DNA of 64,000 nucleotides from Clostridiales bacterium. GTDB taxonomy: Bacteria; Bacillota; Clostridia; Lachnospirales; Lachnospiraceae. The notes under the pieces are model-generated. The model made no database searches and was not told where the DNA came from. It worked only from the letters and a program-made list of their open reading frames with translations. This document shows, in pieces, positions 1 to 7,992 of this stretch (positions within the stretch are counted from its first letter, which is position 1; each line of letters opens with the position of its first letter). The position numbers and the translations under genes are program-made. The stretch is from contig JAGZJZ010000005.1 of the NCBI GenBank assembly GCA_018365455.1, forward strand, positions 62,001 through 126,000, given 5' to 3'.

Positions 1-30
1 AATTATAGGAATAAGATTGGAGGAAGACGG

Positions 31-1833
31 ATGGGTGCAGCTATAAAGAGATGCTTTAAAAAAGCAGTGGACTGGTACTGGATATTAAGCTTGAAACGGA
101 AAGTAGTTTTTTTATTCGCCATGGTTTTTCTATTGGTCTTTTCCATTTGTTTTATTGGATTCCGGCTTGTGACCAACTTTAATTATCAGGAAGAATTAAA
201 AAATCATGCACTCAGCAGAAATCTTCAGGTAGAAGAGAGTCTGAAACAATATATGAAAAACCTGGATTTTACCGCTTATACAACCATGTATAGTAACTGG
301 GCTCAGAATATATTAAAAGCTGACTATAGTCCTAATGATAAGGAACAGCAGATCCAATTGGAGGGAGCTACTCATTTCTTAAGTAATATATCACAGATGA
401 ACAAAGATATAGGAGTTGCAATATATGGGAATAATGGTGTATTTGTGATGACAGGCAAAGAAAAATTTGACCCCTATTATAAAATTGAAGATGAGACATG
501 GCTTAATATTCTGAAACGTGATAGTAAGTACTATCAGTGGCAGGACCATTGCGGTTATTTGGAGTCACCCGGGCAGAAAAATATTCTGTCACTTTATTAT
601 ACTATCAGGGATTATCATACATTTGATCATATTGGATATATCATATTTTACATACCTACTGAGCAGTGGGATTTTTTAAAAGTGGAGTCGCCCTATAACG
701 ACTGCATTCTAATAAAAAATGAGAGTGGTAACCAGGTAGAAAGTAATTTTACAAAGAATAATGTAACAGCTTTAGGCGGTATTTTTGAAAAGCTGGATGG
801 TTTTAAGCCTGGAGAAACCATTGCCAGAAACAATGAAAAGCAGTACTGCGCTGTCTCCTATGGGAAATCAACAGTAACCGGTTGGAAAACTTATGTCTTT
901 TCTTTTCATTCCGATAAAGATAATACTATTGTGGAACAGTTTGGCTTTTGGGCACTGGTCATTGTGCCGCTGGGTCTGTTGATATTTTTCATAGCAGTCT
1001 ATTTTTCAAATTATCTGTCGCAACCAATTATCCGGTGTAAAAATGCTATTTTAGAGATACGGAATAATAAATTTGGAGTAACAATTGACAATCACTATCA
1101 GGATGAAATCGGAGAATTGATCAGTGGATTTAATGATATGTCTGTAGCTATGGAAAGTCTTATTTCCCAAAATAAAACGATGGAAGTACTGGAACGGGAA
1201 TCCGAGTTTGAGATGCTGCAACAGAAGATTAATCCACATTTTCTCTATAATACGCTGGAGATCATTAATGGATTGATTCTGGAGGATAGGAGTCTGCAGG
1301 CAGTGACGGTATGTGAGACCCTGGGGAAAATGTTCCGATATAATCTGGGGGATGACGCCCGGATATGTCTGCGGGATGAATATGAATACATTCATCAGTA
1401 TCTTACTATTATTTATTATAAAATACCGGATCTGGAGTTCTACGAAGAAATAGATGAACATGTACTTGACATACCGTTTTATAAATTTATTTTACAGCCA
1501 CTGGTGGAAAATTGTATCAAACATGGGTTTCAGGATAAGAGAGAGGAGTGTTGCGTGACCATTCAGATAAAGGAGAAGGGAGGGAAGGTCTCTGTCATAG
1601 TTGTGGATAATGGGTGTGGGATACAGGAAGAAAAATTAAATCAGATCGAAGAAACCTTTTCGCTGATTCGATTGGGGGTAAAAATCAAATCAGGTAAGCA
1701 TATCGGACTGCATAATGTATACCAGAGATTGTGGATGGGGTACCAGGAGAAATTTCAGTTTAACATTACGTCCAGAGCGGGTTTAGGGACGAAGATGGAA
1801 ATAATTGTACCGAAGGAGGAGCCAAAATGTTGA
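31..1833 (+). CDS. YesM-type sensor histidine kinase
   Basis: Membrane sensor kinase of the YesM (HisKA-like His_kinase plus HATPase_c) family, 600 aa. One membrane segment lies near residues 23-46, followed by an extracytoplasmic Cache-like region to about residue 300, a second membrane segment near 305-330 and a HAMP-like stretch. The phospho-acceptor motif QQKINPHFLYN has His403, and the ATP-binding N-box LQPLVENCIKHGF and G-box DNGCGI follow. GGAGGA stands 6 bases before the ATG. The stop overlaps the start of the response regulator by 7 bases, so the two are translationally coupled. The neighbouring ABC importer suggests that it senses an oligosaccharide or sugar; the ligand cannot be read from sequence. 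Confidence 0.95.
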   Translation: MGAAIKRCFKKAVDWYWILSLKRKVVFLFAMVFLLVFSICFIGFRLVTNFNYQEELKNHALSRNLQVEESLKQYMKNLDFTAYTTMYSNWAQNILKADYSPNDKEQQIQLEGATHFLSNISQMNKDIGVAIYGNNGVFVMTGKEKFDPYYKIEDETWLNILKRDSKYYQWQDHCGYLESPGQKNILSLYYTIRDYHTFDHIGYIIFYIPTEQWDFLKVESPYNDCILIKNESGNQVESNFTKNNVTALGGIFEKLDGFKPGETIARNNEKQYCAVSYGKSTVTGWKTYVFSFHSDKDNTIVEQFGFWALVIVPLGLLIFFIAVYFSNYLSQPIIRCKNAILEIRNNKFGVTIDNHYQDEIGELISGFNDMSVAMESLISQNKTMEVLERESEFEMLQQKINPHFLYNTLEIINGLILEDRSLQAVTVCETLGKMFRYNLGDDARICLRDEYEYIHQYLTIIYYKIPDLEFYEEIDEHVLDIPFYKFILQPLVENCIKHGFQDKREECCVTIQIKEKGGKVSVIVVDNGCGIQEEKLNQIEETFSLIRLGVKIKSGKHIGLHNVYQRLWMGYQEKFQFNITSRAGLGTKMEIIVPKEEPKC

Positions 1834-3311
1834 AGGTGGCAATTGCTGATGATGAGGAGTTTGTATTGAAGAGTCTAAAGAATAAAATCCTGATGGCGGA
1901 TAACACAGCAACGGTAATCGGATGTGCGGGAAATGGCCAGGAAGCAATGCAGGTTTTAGAAAGCTGCAGACCGGATATTTTTTTTGTGGATATCAATATG
2001 CCGCAGATGGACGGATTGACGTTCATCAGAAAAATGAAAAAACAGTATAGGGAACTGAATACAAAATTTGTAATTGTAAGCGGATATGATGATTTTCAAT
2101 ATCTTAAGGAAGCCGTTAGGCTTGGGGTGTGTGATTATCTGAGAAAACCCGTAATGCAGGATGAACTAAAGAATCTGATGGAGACACTTAATCTTCAGAT
2201 ACTGGAGGAACGTAAGCAAAGGAAATCCATTTTAAAAAGCAGCTATATATTTTGGGGGGATTGCCAGGAATACTTTACCAAGAAAACAGCAGGCTCCTTC
2301 CTGCTAATTTATGGAGCGTCGGTTTTAACAGTACTGGAACAAGTAAATATGAAAAACAGTCTGGTAAAAGCCGGAATTATAGAGGCGGAGAACGCTGATT
2401 TATTGAAAGTAATTGTTTTTCCAATGGTACAGGATGCAGTGGGGGTGTTTTTTGAAAACAGAAATCTTGATTGCCGGCTTGTAGAGAAAATCAGTGATGT
2501 GCTTTCGTTTAAAATTCCGGTTCGATGGTTTTTTCATGATATGCATATGGAAAACCGGGAAACGGCGCTTGCAGCACTGGAAAATCGCTTGAATGAAAGG
2601 TTTATTGATAACAACACCAGGATATTGGATTGCAATCATACTGTAATAAAAGATAAATTTACGAATGCAGAGCTGGAAACTACAATGATGTATGGAACTG
2701 TAAAGGAAGCTAATGCAGCGGCTCTGCAAACTTTGAAACAATTATTTCAGAATCGTGAATCCATATGGATGTTAAGTGATGTATATCGTAAAATCATGCT
2801 GATATTAGTGAACCTGCTTCTTAAAAATGGCCTGCCCGTAATGGAAAGCCTTCATGGAGAACTTTTACTGTTTTCTACGGCCAAATATTATAATCAGTCA
2901 GATGTGATAGATCAGGTACAGGAATATATCGAACTCGTAAAAAATCAGATTGGAGGTATGAGGCAGAAAAATGATCTTGTAGGGAATGTAAGTCAGTATC
3001 TGGAAGATCATTTTAGAGAAGATCCCAGTTTACTGGATCTGGCTGAAGAATTTTTTGTATCGCCTACCTATTTGTCAAAAAGATTCAAAGAAAAAACAGG
3101 CGGGAATATTTCACAATATATTGAAAATTTAAAAATGGAGCACGCTAAGACTATGCTTATAGTATCACAAGTCCCGGTTACGGAGATTGCATTAGAAGCA
3201 GGATATATGGACTCTAATTATTTTTCAAGGGTATTTAAAAAAGCAACGGGGATGACACCTCGTGACTTTCGGGTATATTATGCCATTCACCAATCTGACG
3301 AATTAAGGTAA
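1827..3311 (+). CDS. YesN-type response regulator, AraC output domain
   Basis: Response regulator of 494 aa, partner of the overlapping kinase. The N-terminal receiver domain (about 1-120) has acidic residues DD at 8-9, phospho-acceptor Asp55 in VDINMPQMDG and the conserved Lys107 in LRKPV. A long central region of unassigned fold follows, and the C-terminus (about 390-494) carries a two-helix-turn-helix AraC domain (LAEEFFVSPTYLSKRFKEKTG and a second HTH ending in TGMTPRDFR). It probably activates the importer genes that start 150 bases downstream. An inverted repeat sits right at its stop codon. Confidence 0.95.
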   Translation: MLKVAIADDEEFVLKSLKNKILMADNTATVIGCAGNGQEAMQVLESCRPDIFFVDINMPQMDGLTFIRKMKKQYRELNTKFVIVSGYDDFQYLKEAVRLGVCDYLRKPVMQDELKNLMETLNLQILEERKQRKSILKSSYIFWGDCQEYFTKKTAGSFLLIYGASVLTVLEQVNMKNSLVKAGIIEAENADLLKVIVFPMVQDAVGVFFENRNLDCRLVEKISDVLSFKIPVRWFFHDMHMENRETALAALENRLNERFIDNNTRILDCNHTVIKDKFTNAELETTMMYGTVKEANAAALQTLKQLFQNRESIWMLSDVYRKIMLILVNLLLKNGLPVMESLHGELLLFSTAKYYNQSDVIDQVQEYIELVKNQIGGMRQKNDLVGNVSQYLEDHFREDPSLLDLAEEFFVSPTYLSKRFKEKTGGNISQYIENLKMEHAKTMLIVSQVPVTEIALEAGYMDSNYFSRVFKKATGMTPRDFRVYYAIHQSDELR

Positions 3312-3345
3312 CAGTTCTGACTTGTCTGAACTGTTACGAATTAAG
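3300..3345. repeat. 10-bp inverted repeat flanked by direct repeats
   Basis: GTAACAGTTC (3308-3317) and GAACTGTTAC (3328-3337) form a perfect 10-bp stem with a 10-base loop. The octamer GAATTAAG flanks it on both sides (3300-3307 and 3338-3345). The repeat overlaps the response regulator stop codon. No T-run follows, so it is either an operator for the adjacent regulator, an mRNA processing or attenuation hairpin, or a weak terminator. Confidence 0.6.
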
Positions 3346-3459
3346 ATAAAATTTTGCTGTAATAAATACATAAAAATGCTATTGAAAGAAATTCCATCTT
3401 TGTATAATGGAGACAGTAAAAAGAAAACAAAGTGGTTACGGATGAAAGGATGGAAAGGT

Positions 3460-4905
3460 ATGAAGAAGAAAAAATTAGTAAGTCTTTTGGTAGCGGGATC
3501 AATGGTGTTAACGATGATTGGATGTGGTGTATCGCCTGATACAGGCAAAAAAAATGAAAGTTCGGCTGTCACGGCAGAAAACAGTACGGAGAAAAAGGGA
3601 GGAGATGCCGGTGCTTCTACAGATACACTGCCGGAAGGAGAACAGGTTGAGCTGGAGTTGTACACATGGTGGAGTACCGGAGAACAGGATGCAGGAAACG
3701 CTGTGATTGCGGAGTTTGAAAAGGAAAATCCTAATATAAAAGTGAATGTTAATTATATCCCGTATGCAGATTATTCCAGCAAACTGAATACTATGATTTC
3801 AGCAGATGAGACTCCGGACGTGTTCTTTGTACAGGAATATCTTGTAAATGAATGGGGAAATAAAGGAGTGGGCATGGATCTTGCACCCTTATATGCAGAA
3901 GAGAATATAGTACCGGAAGACTTGTATATTCCTACTGCTATGTTTAAGACAGACGATCATCTATGGGGAATTTCTCCCAACATGACTACGGTTGTCATGT
4001 ATTATAACAAGGAGCTGTTTGACGAAGCAGGAGTAGCATATCCACCGTCGGATCCGGAACAGCCATGGAGCTGGGAACAATATGTAGATGCTGCCGAAAA
4101 GCTGACCAAGGATGCAAAAGGAAAACATCCAGGTGAAGAGGGCTTTGATTATAATAATATTCAGACATTTGGAACTATGATGACCAGTGTTACAAGCTGG
4201 ATTACGCTTTCAGGGCTTCTCTACAGCAATGGCACCGGATTTTTCAATGAAGATGGAACAGGGCTAGGAATTACCTCAAAAGAAGGAATAGAAGTCCTGC
4301 AGTCTGTGGCTGATTTATCTTTGAAAAATCAAGTGGCACCAACAATGGGAATGAGTAAGGGACTGCAGTCTCCTTCTGCAATGCTGATGAATGGACAATT
4401 AGCGATGTTTATGGAAGGTGCCTATATTTATCCTGAATTCGAGAAAGAAAAATACGATGTAGGTGTTACTACACAGCCGTCATTTTCGGTTCCTTCCGGG
4501 ATGGCTTGGGCTTCCGCTTTTATGATGTCAAAAAATACCAAACATCCAAAAGAAGCGTTTAAGCTGTATAAGGCTTTAGCGGATTATGATTATGCTGTAG
4601 ATGCAACCCAGAAGCATGGTGCATCCGTAAGTAATCTGCCGAATACAAAAAGTAGTTATGAAAGCCAGGAAGCCATTGATAAGTGGTCTGAAAATTATGG
4701 CGAAGATTTTGCTGAGGTTACTTCAGGTCTACTGACAAAAGTTGCAAAGTCCGGCGAAAATACAATTATGAAAAATTTCTCAACAGTTGTGGAACAAACC
4801 ATCATGCCCCAGTTAGACAAACTATGGTTGGGTGAAATGACCGCAGAAGAAGCAGTGAAAGGTCTCGATGAGAAGTTGACTGAAAAACTGGAAGGCAAGT
4901 GGTAG
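3460..4905 (+). CDS. Sugar ABC transporter substrate-binding lipoprotein
   Basis: Family 1 extracellular solute-binding protein (SBP_bac_1, MalE/MsmE type), about 481 aa from the chosen start. The start at 3460 gives a typical lipoprotein signal, MKKKKLVSLLVAGSMVLTMIGCG, whose Cys would be lipid-modified. The frame is open further upstream to 3322, but that stretch contains promoter-like DNA (TATAAT at 3403) and lacks a signal peptide. A Ser/Glu-rich linker follows, then the binding domain starting ELELYTWWSTGEQDAGNAV. Two permease genes follow directly. The protein would capture an oligosaccharide or polyol; the substrate is unknown. Confidence 0.9.
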   Translation: MKKKKLVSLLVAGSMVLTMIGCGVSPDTGKKNESSAVTAENSTEKKGGDAGASTDTLPEGEQVELELYTWWSTGEQDAGNAVIAEFEKENPNIKVNVNYIPYADYSSKLNTMISADETPDVFFVQEYLVNEWGNKGVGMDLAPLYAEENIVPEDLYIPTAMFKTDDHLWGISPNMTTVVMYYNKELFDEAGVAYPPSDPEQPWSWEQYVDAAEKLTKDAKGKHPGEEGFDYNNIQTFGTMMTSVTSWITLSGLLYSNGTGFFNEDGTGLGITSKEGIEVLQSVADLSLKNQVAPTMGMSKGLQSPSAMLMNGQLAMFMEGAYIYPEFEKEKYDVGVTTQPSFSVPSGMAWASAFMMSKNTKHPKEAFKLYKALADYDYAVDATQKHGASVSNLPNTKSSYESQEAIDKWSENYGEDFAEVTSGLLTKVAKSGENTIMKNFSTVVEQTIMPQLDKLWLGEMTAEEAVKGLDEKLTEKLEGKW

Positions 4906-4973
4906 GAGGTTCACTATCATTTACGGAAATACAAATGGGGGGATCATACCCTCCATTTTCAGGAGGTAATTGT

Positions 4974-5906
4974 ATGGAGATAAATAACAAAAAGAATGCA
5001 GCTGGTGTTTGTAAAAAGGGAACCATTGACCGAATGCAGACAAAGTGGGGGTATTTCTTTATAGCACCGGCATTAATTGGAATGGCATTGTTTAGTATAG
5101 GTCCTATTTTATTTAGCTTTTTTGTCAGTTTTACCAGTTGGGATATAGTAACTCCAATGAAGTTTGTCGGAACCCAGAATTATGCCAGAATATTTCAGGA
5201 CAACCTGGTGTGGCAGGCACTGGGGGCAACCGGATATTATACATTACTGACAGTACCGGCAACTCTGATTGTAACTTTTTTAATTGCGCTGCTGCTTAAT
5301 ATGAAGATTAAGGGCATTTCCGTTTACCGGACTATATTCTATATACCGTCCATTATACCCTTGGTAGCAGGCTCAGCAATCTGGATGTATTTGTATAACC
5401 CAATATACGGTATCATTAATAATTTTCTAAAAATGATAGGAATGGCTCCGGTAGAATTTCTGTTTAATAAAGCAACGGTTATACCTTCCATTACATTTAT
5501 GGCTGTGTGGGGTGCCGGAAATACTATAATTATATATCTGGCAGGTTTGCAGGGGATATCCAGGCAGTTGTATGAAGCGGCAGAAATTGATGGAGCTAAC
5601 GCTTTTCACCGTTTTCATTACATAACCGTTCCAATTATGACTCCGATTATATTTTACAATCTGATTATGGGTGTAATCAATTGCATGCAGACATTTACCC
5701 AGGCGTATGTCATGACGGAGGGCGGACCGGATAATGCAAGCCTGTTTTATTCACTGCTATTGTACCGGACCGCATTCAAAAATAATGAAATGGGATATGC
5801 ATCAGCAATGTCCTGGCTCTTATTTATTATTATAGCGGTCCTGACTGTTATTTTCTTTCAGACATCCGGTAAATGGGTTTATTACGAAAGTGGGGATAAA
5901 TCATGA
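4974..5906 (+). CDS. Sugar ABC transporter permease (MalF/UgpA type)
   Basis: Binding-protein-dependent inner-membrane permease of about 310 aa with six predicted membrane segments. It carries the EAA loop that contacts the ATPase (QLYEAAEIDGANAFHRFHYITVPIM). The frame extends upstream to 4899, but AGGAGGT at 4961-4967 fixes the ATG at 4974. It overlaps the next permease by 4 bases (ATGA). No ATPase gene is present in this operon, so a shared MsmX-type ATPase encoded elsewhere probably powers it (inference from known Firmicute practice). Confidence 0.92.
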   Translation: MEINNKKNAAGVCKKGTIDRMQTKWGYFFIAPALIGMALFSIGPILFSFFVSFTSWDIVTPMKFVGTQNYARIFQDNLVWQALGATGYYTLLTVPATLIVTFLIALLLNMKIKGISVYRTIFYIPSIIPLVAGSAIWMYLYNPIYGIINNFLKMIGMAPVEFLFNKATVIPSITFMAVWGAGNTIIIYLAGLQGISRQLYEAAEIDGANAFHRFHYITVPIMTPIIFYNLIMGVINCMQTFTQAYVMTEGGPDNASLFYSLLLYRTAFKNNEMGYASAMSWLLFIIIAVLTVIFFQTSGKWVYYESGDKS

Positions 5907-6724
5907 GAAAGAGAAAAAATATATGGGTATATATAGTGCTGATTATATTATCAATGGTACTTTTATTTCCTTTTTACTGGATGCTTAGGAGTTCATTTAT
6001 GACAGACAGGGAAATTTTCTCAATTACACCAAAGTGGCTGCCGGATGAACTTCTGATTGAGAATTATGTCAAAGCATTCCAGACTGCCCCCTTTGGAAGA
6101 TACTTTCTAAACTCTTTTGTTATTGTATCTGCAAATGTAGCTGGTGCAATATTTAGTTCTAGCTTTGCGGCATTTGGATTCACAAGATTTCGGTTTCGGG
6201 GAAGAGATTTTTTCTTTGGACTGTTGATCTCTACGATGATGATTCCATATACTGTACTAATGATACCTCAGTTTATCGGCTGGCAGGCAGTGGGTGCATA
6301 TAATACCTACTGGCCCCTGATACTGCCGGCTTTCTTTGGGAGTGCTTTTAATATTTTCCTGGTAAAACAGTTTTATATGGGAATTCCCAGAGAATATGAT
6401 GAAGCAGCATTAGTGGATGGAGCTAATTATCTTACAATATACGCCAAAATTATTCTTCCTATGTCGAAGCCTGCATTATGTACCGTTGGTGTCTTTACAT
6501 TTATGAATACGTGGAATGATTTTATGGGGCCGCTTTTATATTTAAACAGCCAGGAGAAGAAAACAGTATCTCTTGGTCTGCAGATGTTCATTGGTCAGTT
6601 CTCTCAGCAGTGGAATTTATTGATGGCAGCAGCAGCAGTAGTAATGGTACCTATGATTATAGTATTTTTTATGGCTCAGAAGTATTTCATTGAGGGAATT
6701 ACCTTTTCAGGTTTGAAAGGGTAA
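5903..6724 (+). CDS. Sugar ABC transporter permease (MalG/UgpE type)
   Basis: Second permease of the importer, 273 aa, six membrane segments. It contains the EAA motif REYDEAALVDGANYLTIYAKIILPM and ends with the family-typical FIEGITFSGLKG. The start codon overlaps the stop of the preceding permease (ATGA). It ends the operon; a strong bidirectional hairpin terminator follows at 6755-6804. Confidence 0.92.
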   Translation: MRKRKNIWVYIVLIILSMVLLFPFYWMLRSSFMTDREIFSITPKWLPDELLIENYVKAFQTAPFGRYFLNSFVIVSANVAGAIFSSSFAAFGFTRFRFRGRDFFFGLLISTMMIPYTVLMIPQFIGWQAVGAYNTYWPLILPAFFGSAFNIFLVKQFYMGIPREYDEAALVDGANYLTIYAKIILPMSKPALCTVGVFTFMNTWNDFMGPLLYLNSQEKKTVSLGLQMFIGQFSQQWNLLMAAAAVVMVPMIIVFFMAQKYFIEGITFSGLKG

Positions 6725-6754
6725 TTGGATTCGTAAGAAAATTGGACAGAATAT

Positions 6755-6804
6755 AAAAAGATAATAAGATGATGAGGAGTGCTCCGCAATCTTATTATCT
6801 TTTT
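6755..6804. terminator. Bidirectional intrinsic terminator
   Basis: AAAAAGATAATAAGAT (6755-6770) pairs perfectly with ATCTTATTATCTTTTT (6789-6804), and a GGAG/CTCC mini-stem forms in the loop. A-run and T-run flank the stem, so it can end both the importer operon (+) and the convergent SPL-like gene (-). Confidence 0.9.
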
Positions 6805-6809
6805 TATAG

Positions 6810-7805
6810 TTAAACAACATAAAGAATAGGCATATCTCCCAGTTTATCTGCGATCTGCTCTCGCAGGAAGCTTTCCCCATCTGTGCGAAGGGGAGTCTGA
6901 TAACAGTATTTCCCTCTGCCTCGTCCCGTCATGTTCTCTTTACTGTACAAATCAGGCGAGCTTGGAAATGCTTCTGCATTGATGGCACGGTGAACAAAGC
7001 TGTAGGTCATAAAAATGATTTCAACAAATGCTTCTTTCTTTACTTTGTCGGAAAGCGTATCGGCAAGCTGTGTAAAGAACTCTTCATATATCTTCTTCCA
7101 GTCATCAACAAGTATAATAGGAGCAAACAGGATGCCCACTTTATAGCCTGCATCACACATTTTATTAAGTGCCTGGACCCGGCGTTTCAGTGATGAAGTA
7201 CCAATTTCAATTTTACTGATAATCTCCTGGGGATTCAGGCTCATGCGGAAAATGACCCTTCCTTTGTGAGGGAGTTCAAGAAGGGGGTCCACCATATCAA
7301 ATTTTGTTGGAAAGGTCAGGTACCCTCTTGGCTGGGAGGTAAATGCCGGGATGGTCCATTCCAGGTTATTGGTTATGGTATTTTCCAGGACAAGATCGCT
7401 GTTGCTCCCAATTTCAAAGGTTAATTCCTGGTCAGAGGCAGAAGCGGACTTTATCAGTCGTTCCATCATTTTTTCCCGGTTTACAAAAAGCCGAAGGTAA
7501 GAACATTTATTATAATTGCATACCAGATAACAGTACAGACACATGGCACTGCATCCGGAAGAAGTGTAAGGAACCAGGAAATCAGAAACCTTATGGTTTG
7601 GCACGTATTTGTGGGTTTTTCTGGTACCGATAATAAGATGCCGTTTCATGTTGGCGAACTGTGCGTTTTCATTGCTGCGCAGCTCGTCTATTTTATTGTG
7701 GCTTTCTATTTCGATCCAGGGCACAGCTGCATATTTTTCTTTTAACTCCTGACCCAGAGGATAATTCAGAACATCCGGTTCATAATAGATTTTATCTGGA
7801 AACAT
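6810..7805 (-). CDS. Spore photoproduct lyase-like radical SAM protein
   Basis: Radical SAM protein of about 331 aa resembling spore photoproduct lyase (SplB), which repairs UV-induced thymine dimers in germinating spores. Cys85, Cys89 and Cys92 form the CX3CX2C iron-sulfur site, followed by the family-typical CYL...YLRLFVN. GGGAGGG lies 6 bases before the ATG at 7805; a further in-frame ATG seven codons upstream has no better ribosome site. In the segment FEIGSNSDLV I see Ser where I recall a catalytic Cys (Cys141) in Bacillus SPL, so activity as a true SPL is uncertain and an SPL-like paralogue is possible. It is monocistronic and convergent with the sugar importer. Confidence 0.8.
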   Translation of the reverse strand: MFPDKIYYEPDVLNYPLGQELKEKYAAVPWIEIESHNKIDELRSNENAQFANMKRHLIIGTRKTHKYVPNHKVSDFLVPYTSSGCSAMCLYCYLVCNYNKCSYLRLFVNREKMMERLIKSASASDQELTFEIGSNSDLVLENTITNNLEWTIPAFTSQPRGYLTFPTKFDMVDPLLELPHKGRVIFRMSLNPQEIISKIEIGTSSLKRRVQALNKMCDAGYKVGILFAPIILVDDWKKIYEEFFTQLADTLSDKVKKEAFVEIIFMTYSFVHRAINAEAFPSSPDLYSKENMTGRGRGKYCYQTPLRTDGESFLREQIADKLGDMPILYVV

Positions 7806-7896
7806 TTTAAACCCTCCCATATTCATAGTCTTTCATTTTCTCTTTTTAGCATTTACCGTTTTTCAAAAAATACTTCAAAAAAATATAAAAAAGTAC

Positions 7897-7924
7897 TTGC
7901 AATTTTGAAAATGTATGTTATAGT
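7897..7924 (+). promoter_or_regulatory. Predicted sigma-A promoter of clpB
   Basis: TTGCAA (7897-7902) and TATAGT (7919-7924) are separated by 16 bases, about 70 bases before clpB. No CIRCE element and no obvious CtsR heptad repeat was seen between this promoter and the start codon, which is notable for a heat-shock gene. Confidence 0.55.
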
Positions 7925-7992
7925 AGTTATAGAACAGACAGAAACGAAGGTGTAAGACTGTTTGCAAATGAATGTGATGAGGAGGTATGATT

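Noticed and set aside
3322..3459. Longer N-terminus for the first sugar-binding protein
   Set aside because: The added 46 residues carry no signal peptide, overlap promoter-like DNA, and hide the lipoprotein signal that begins at 3460.
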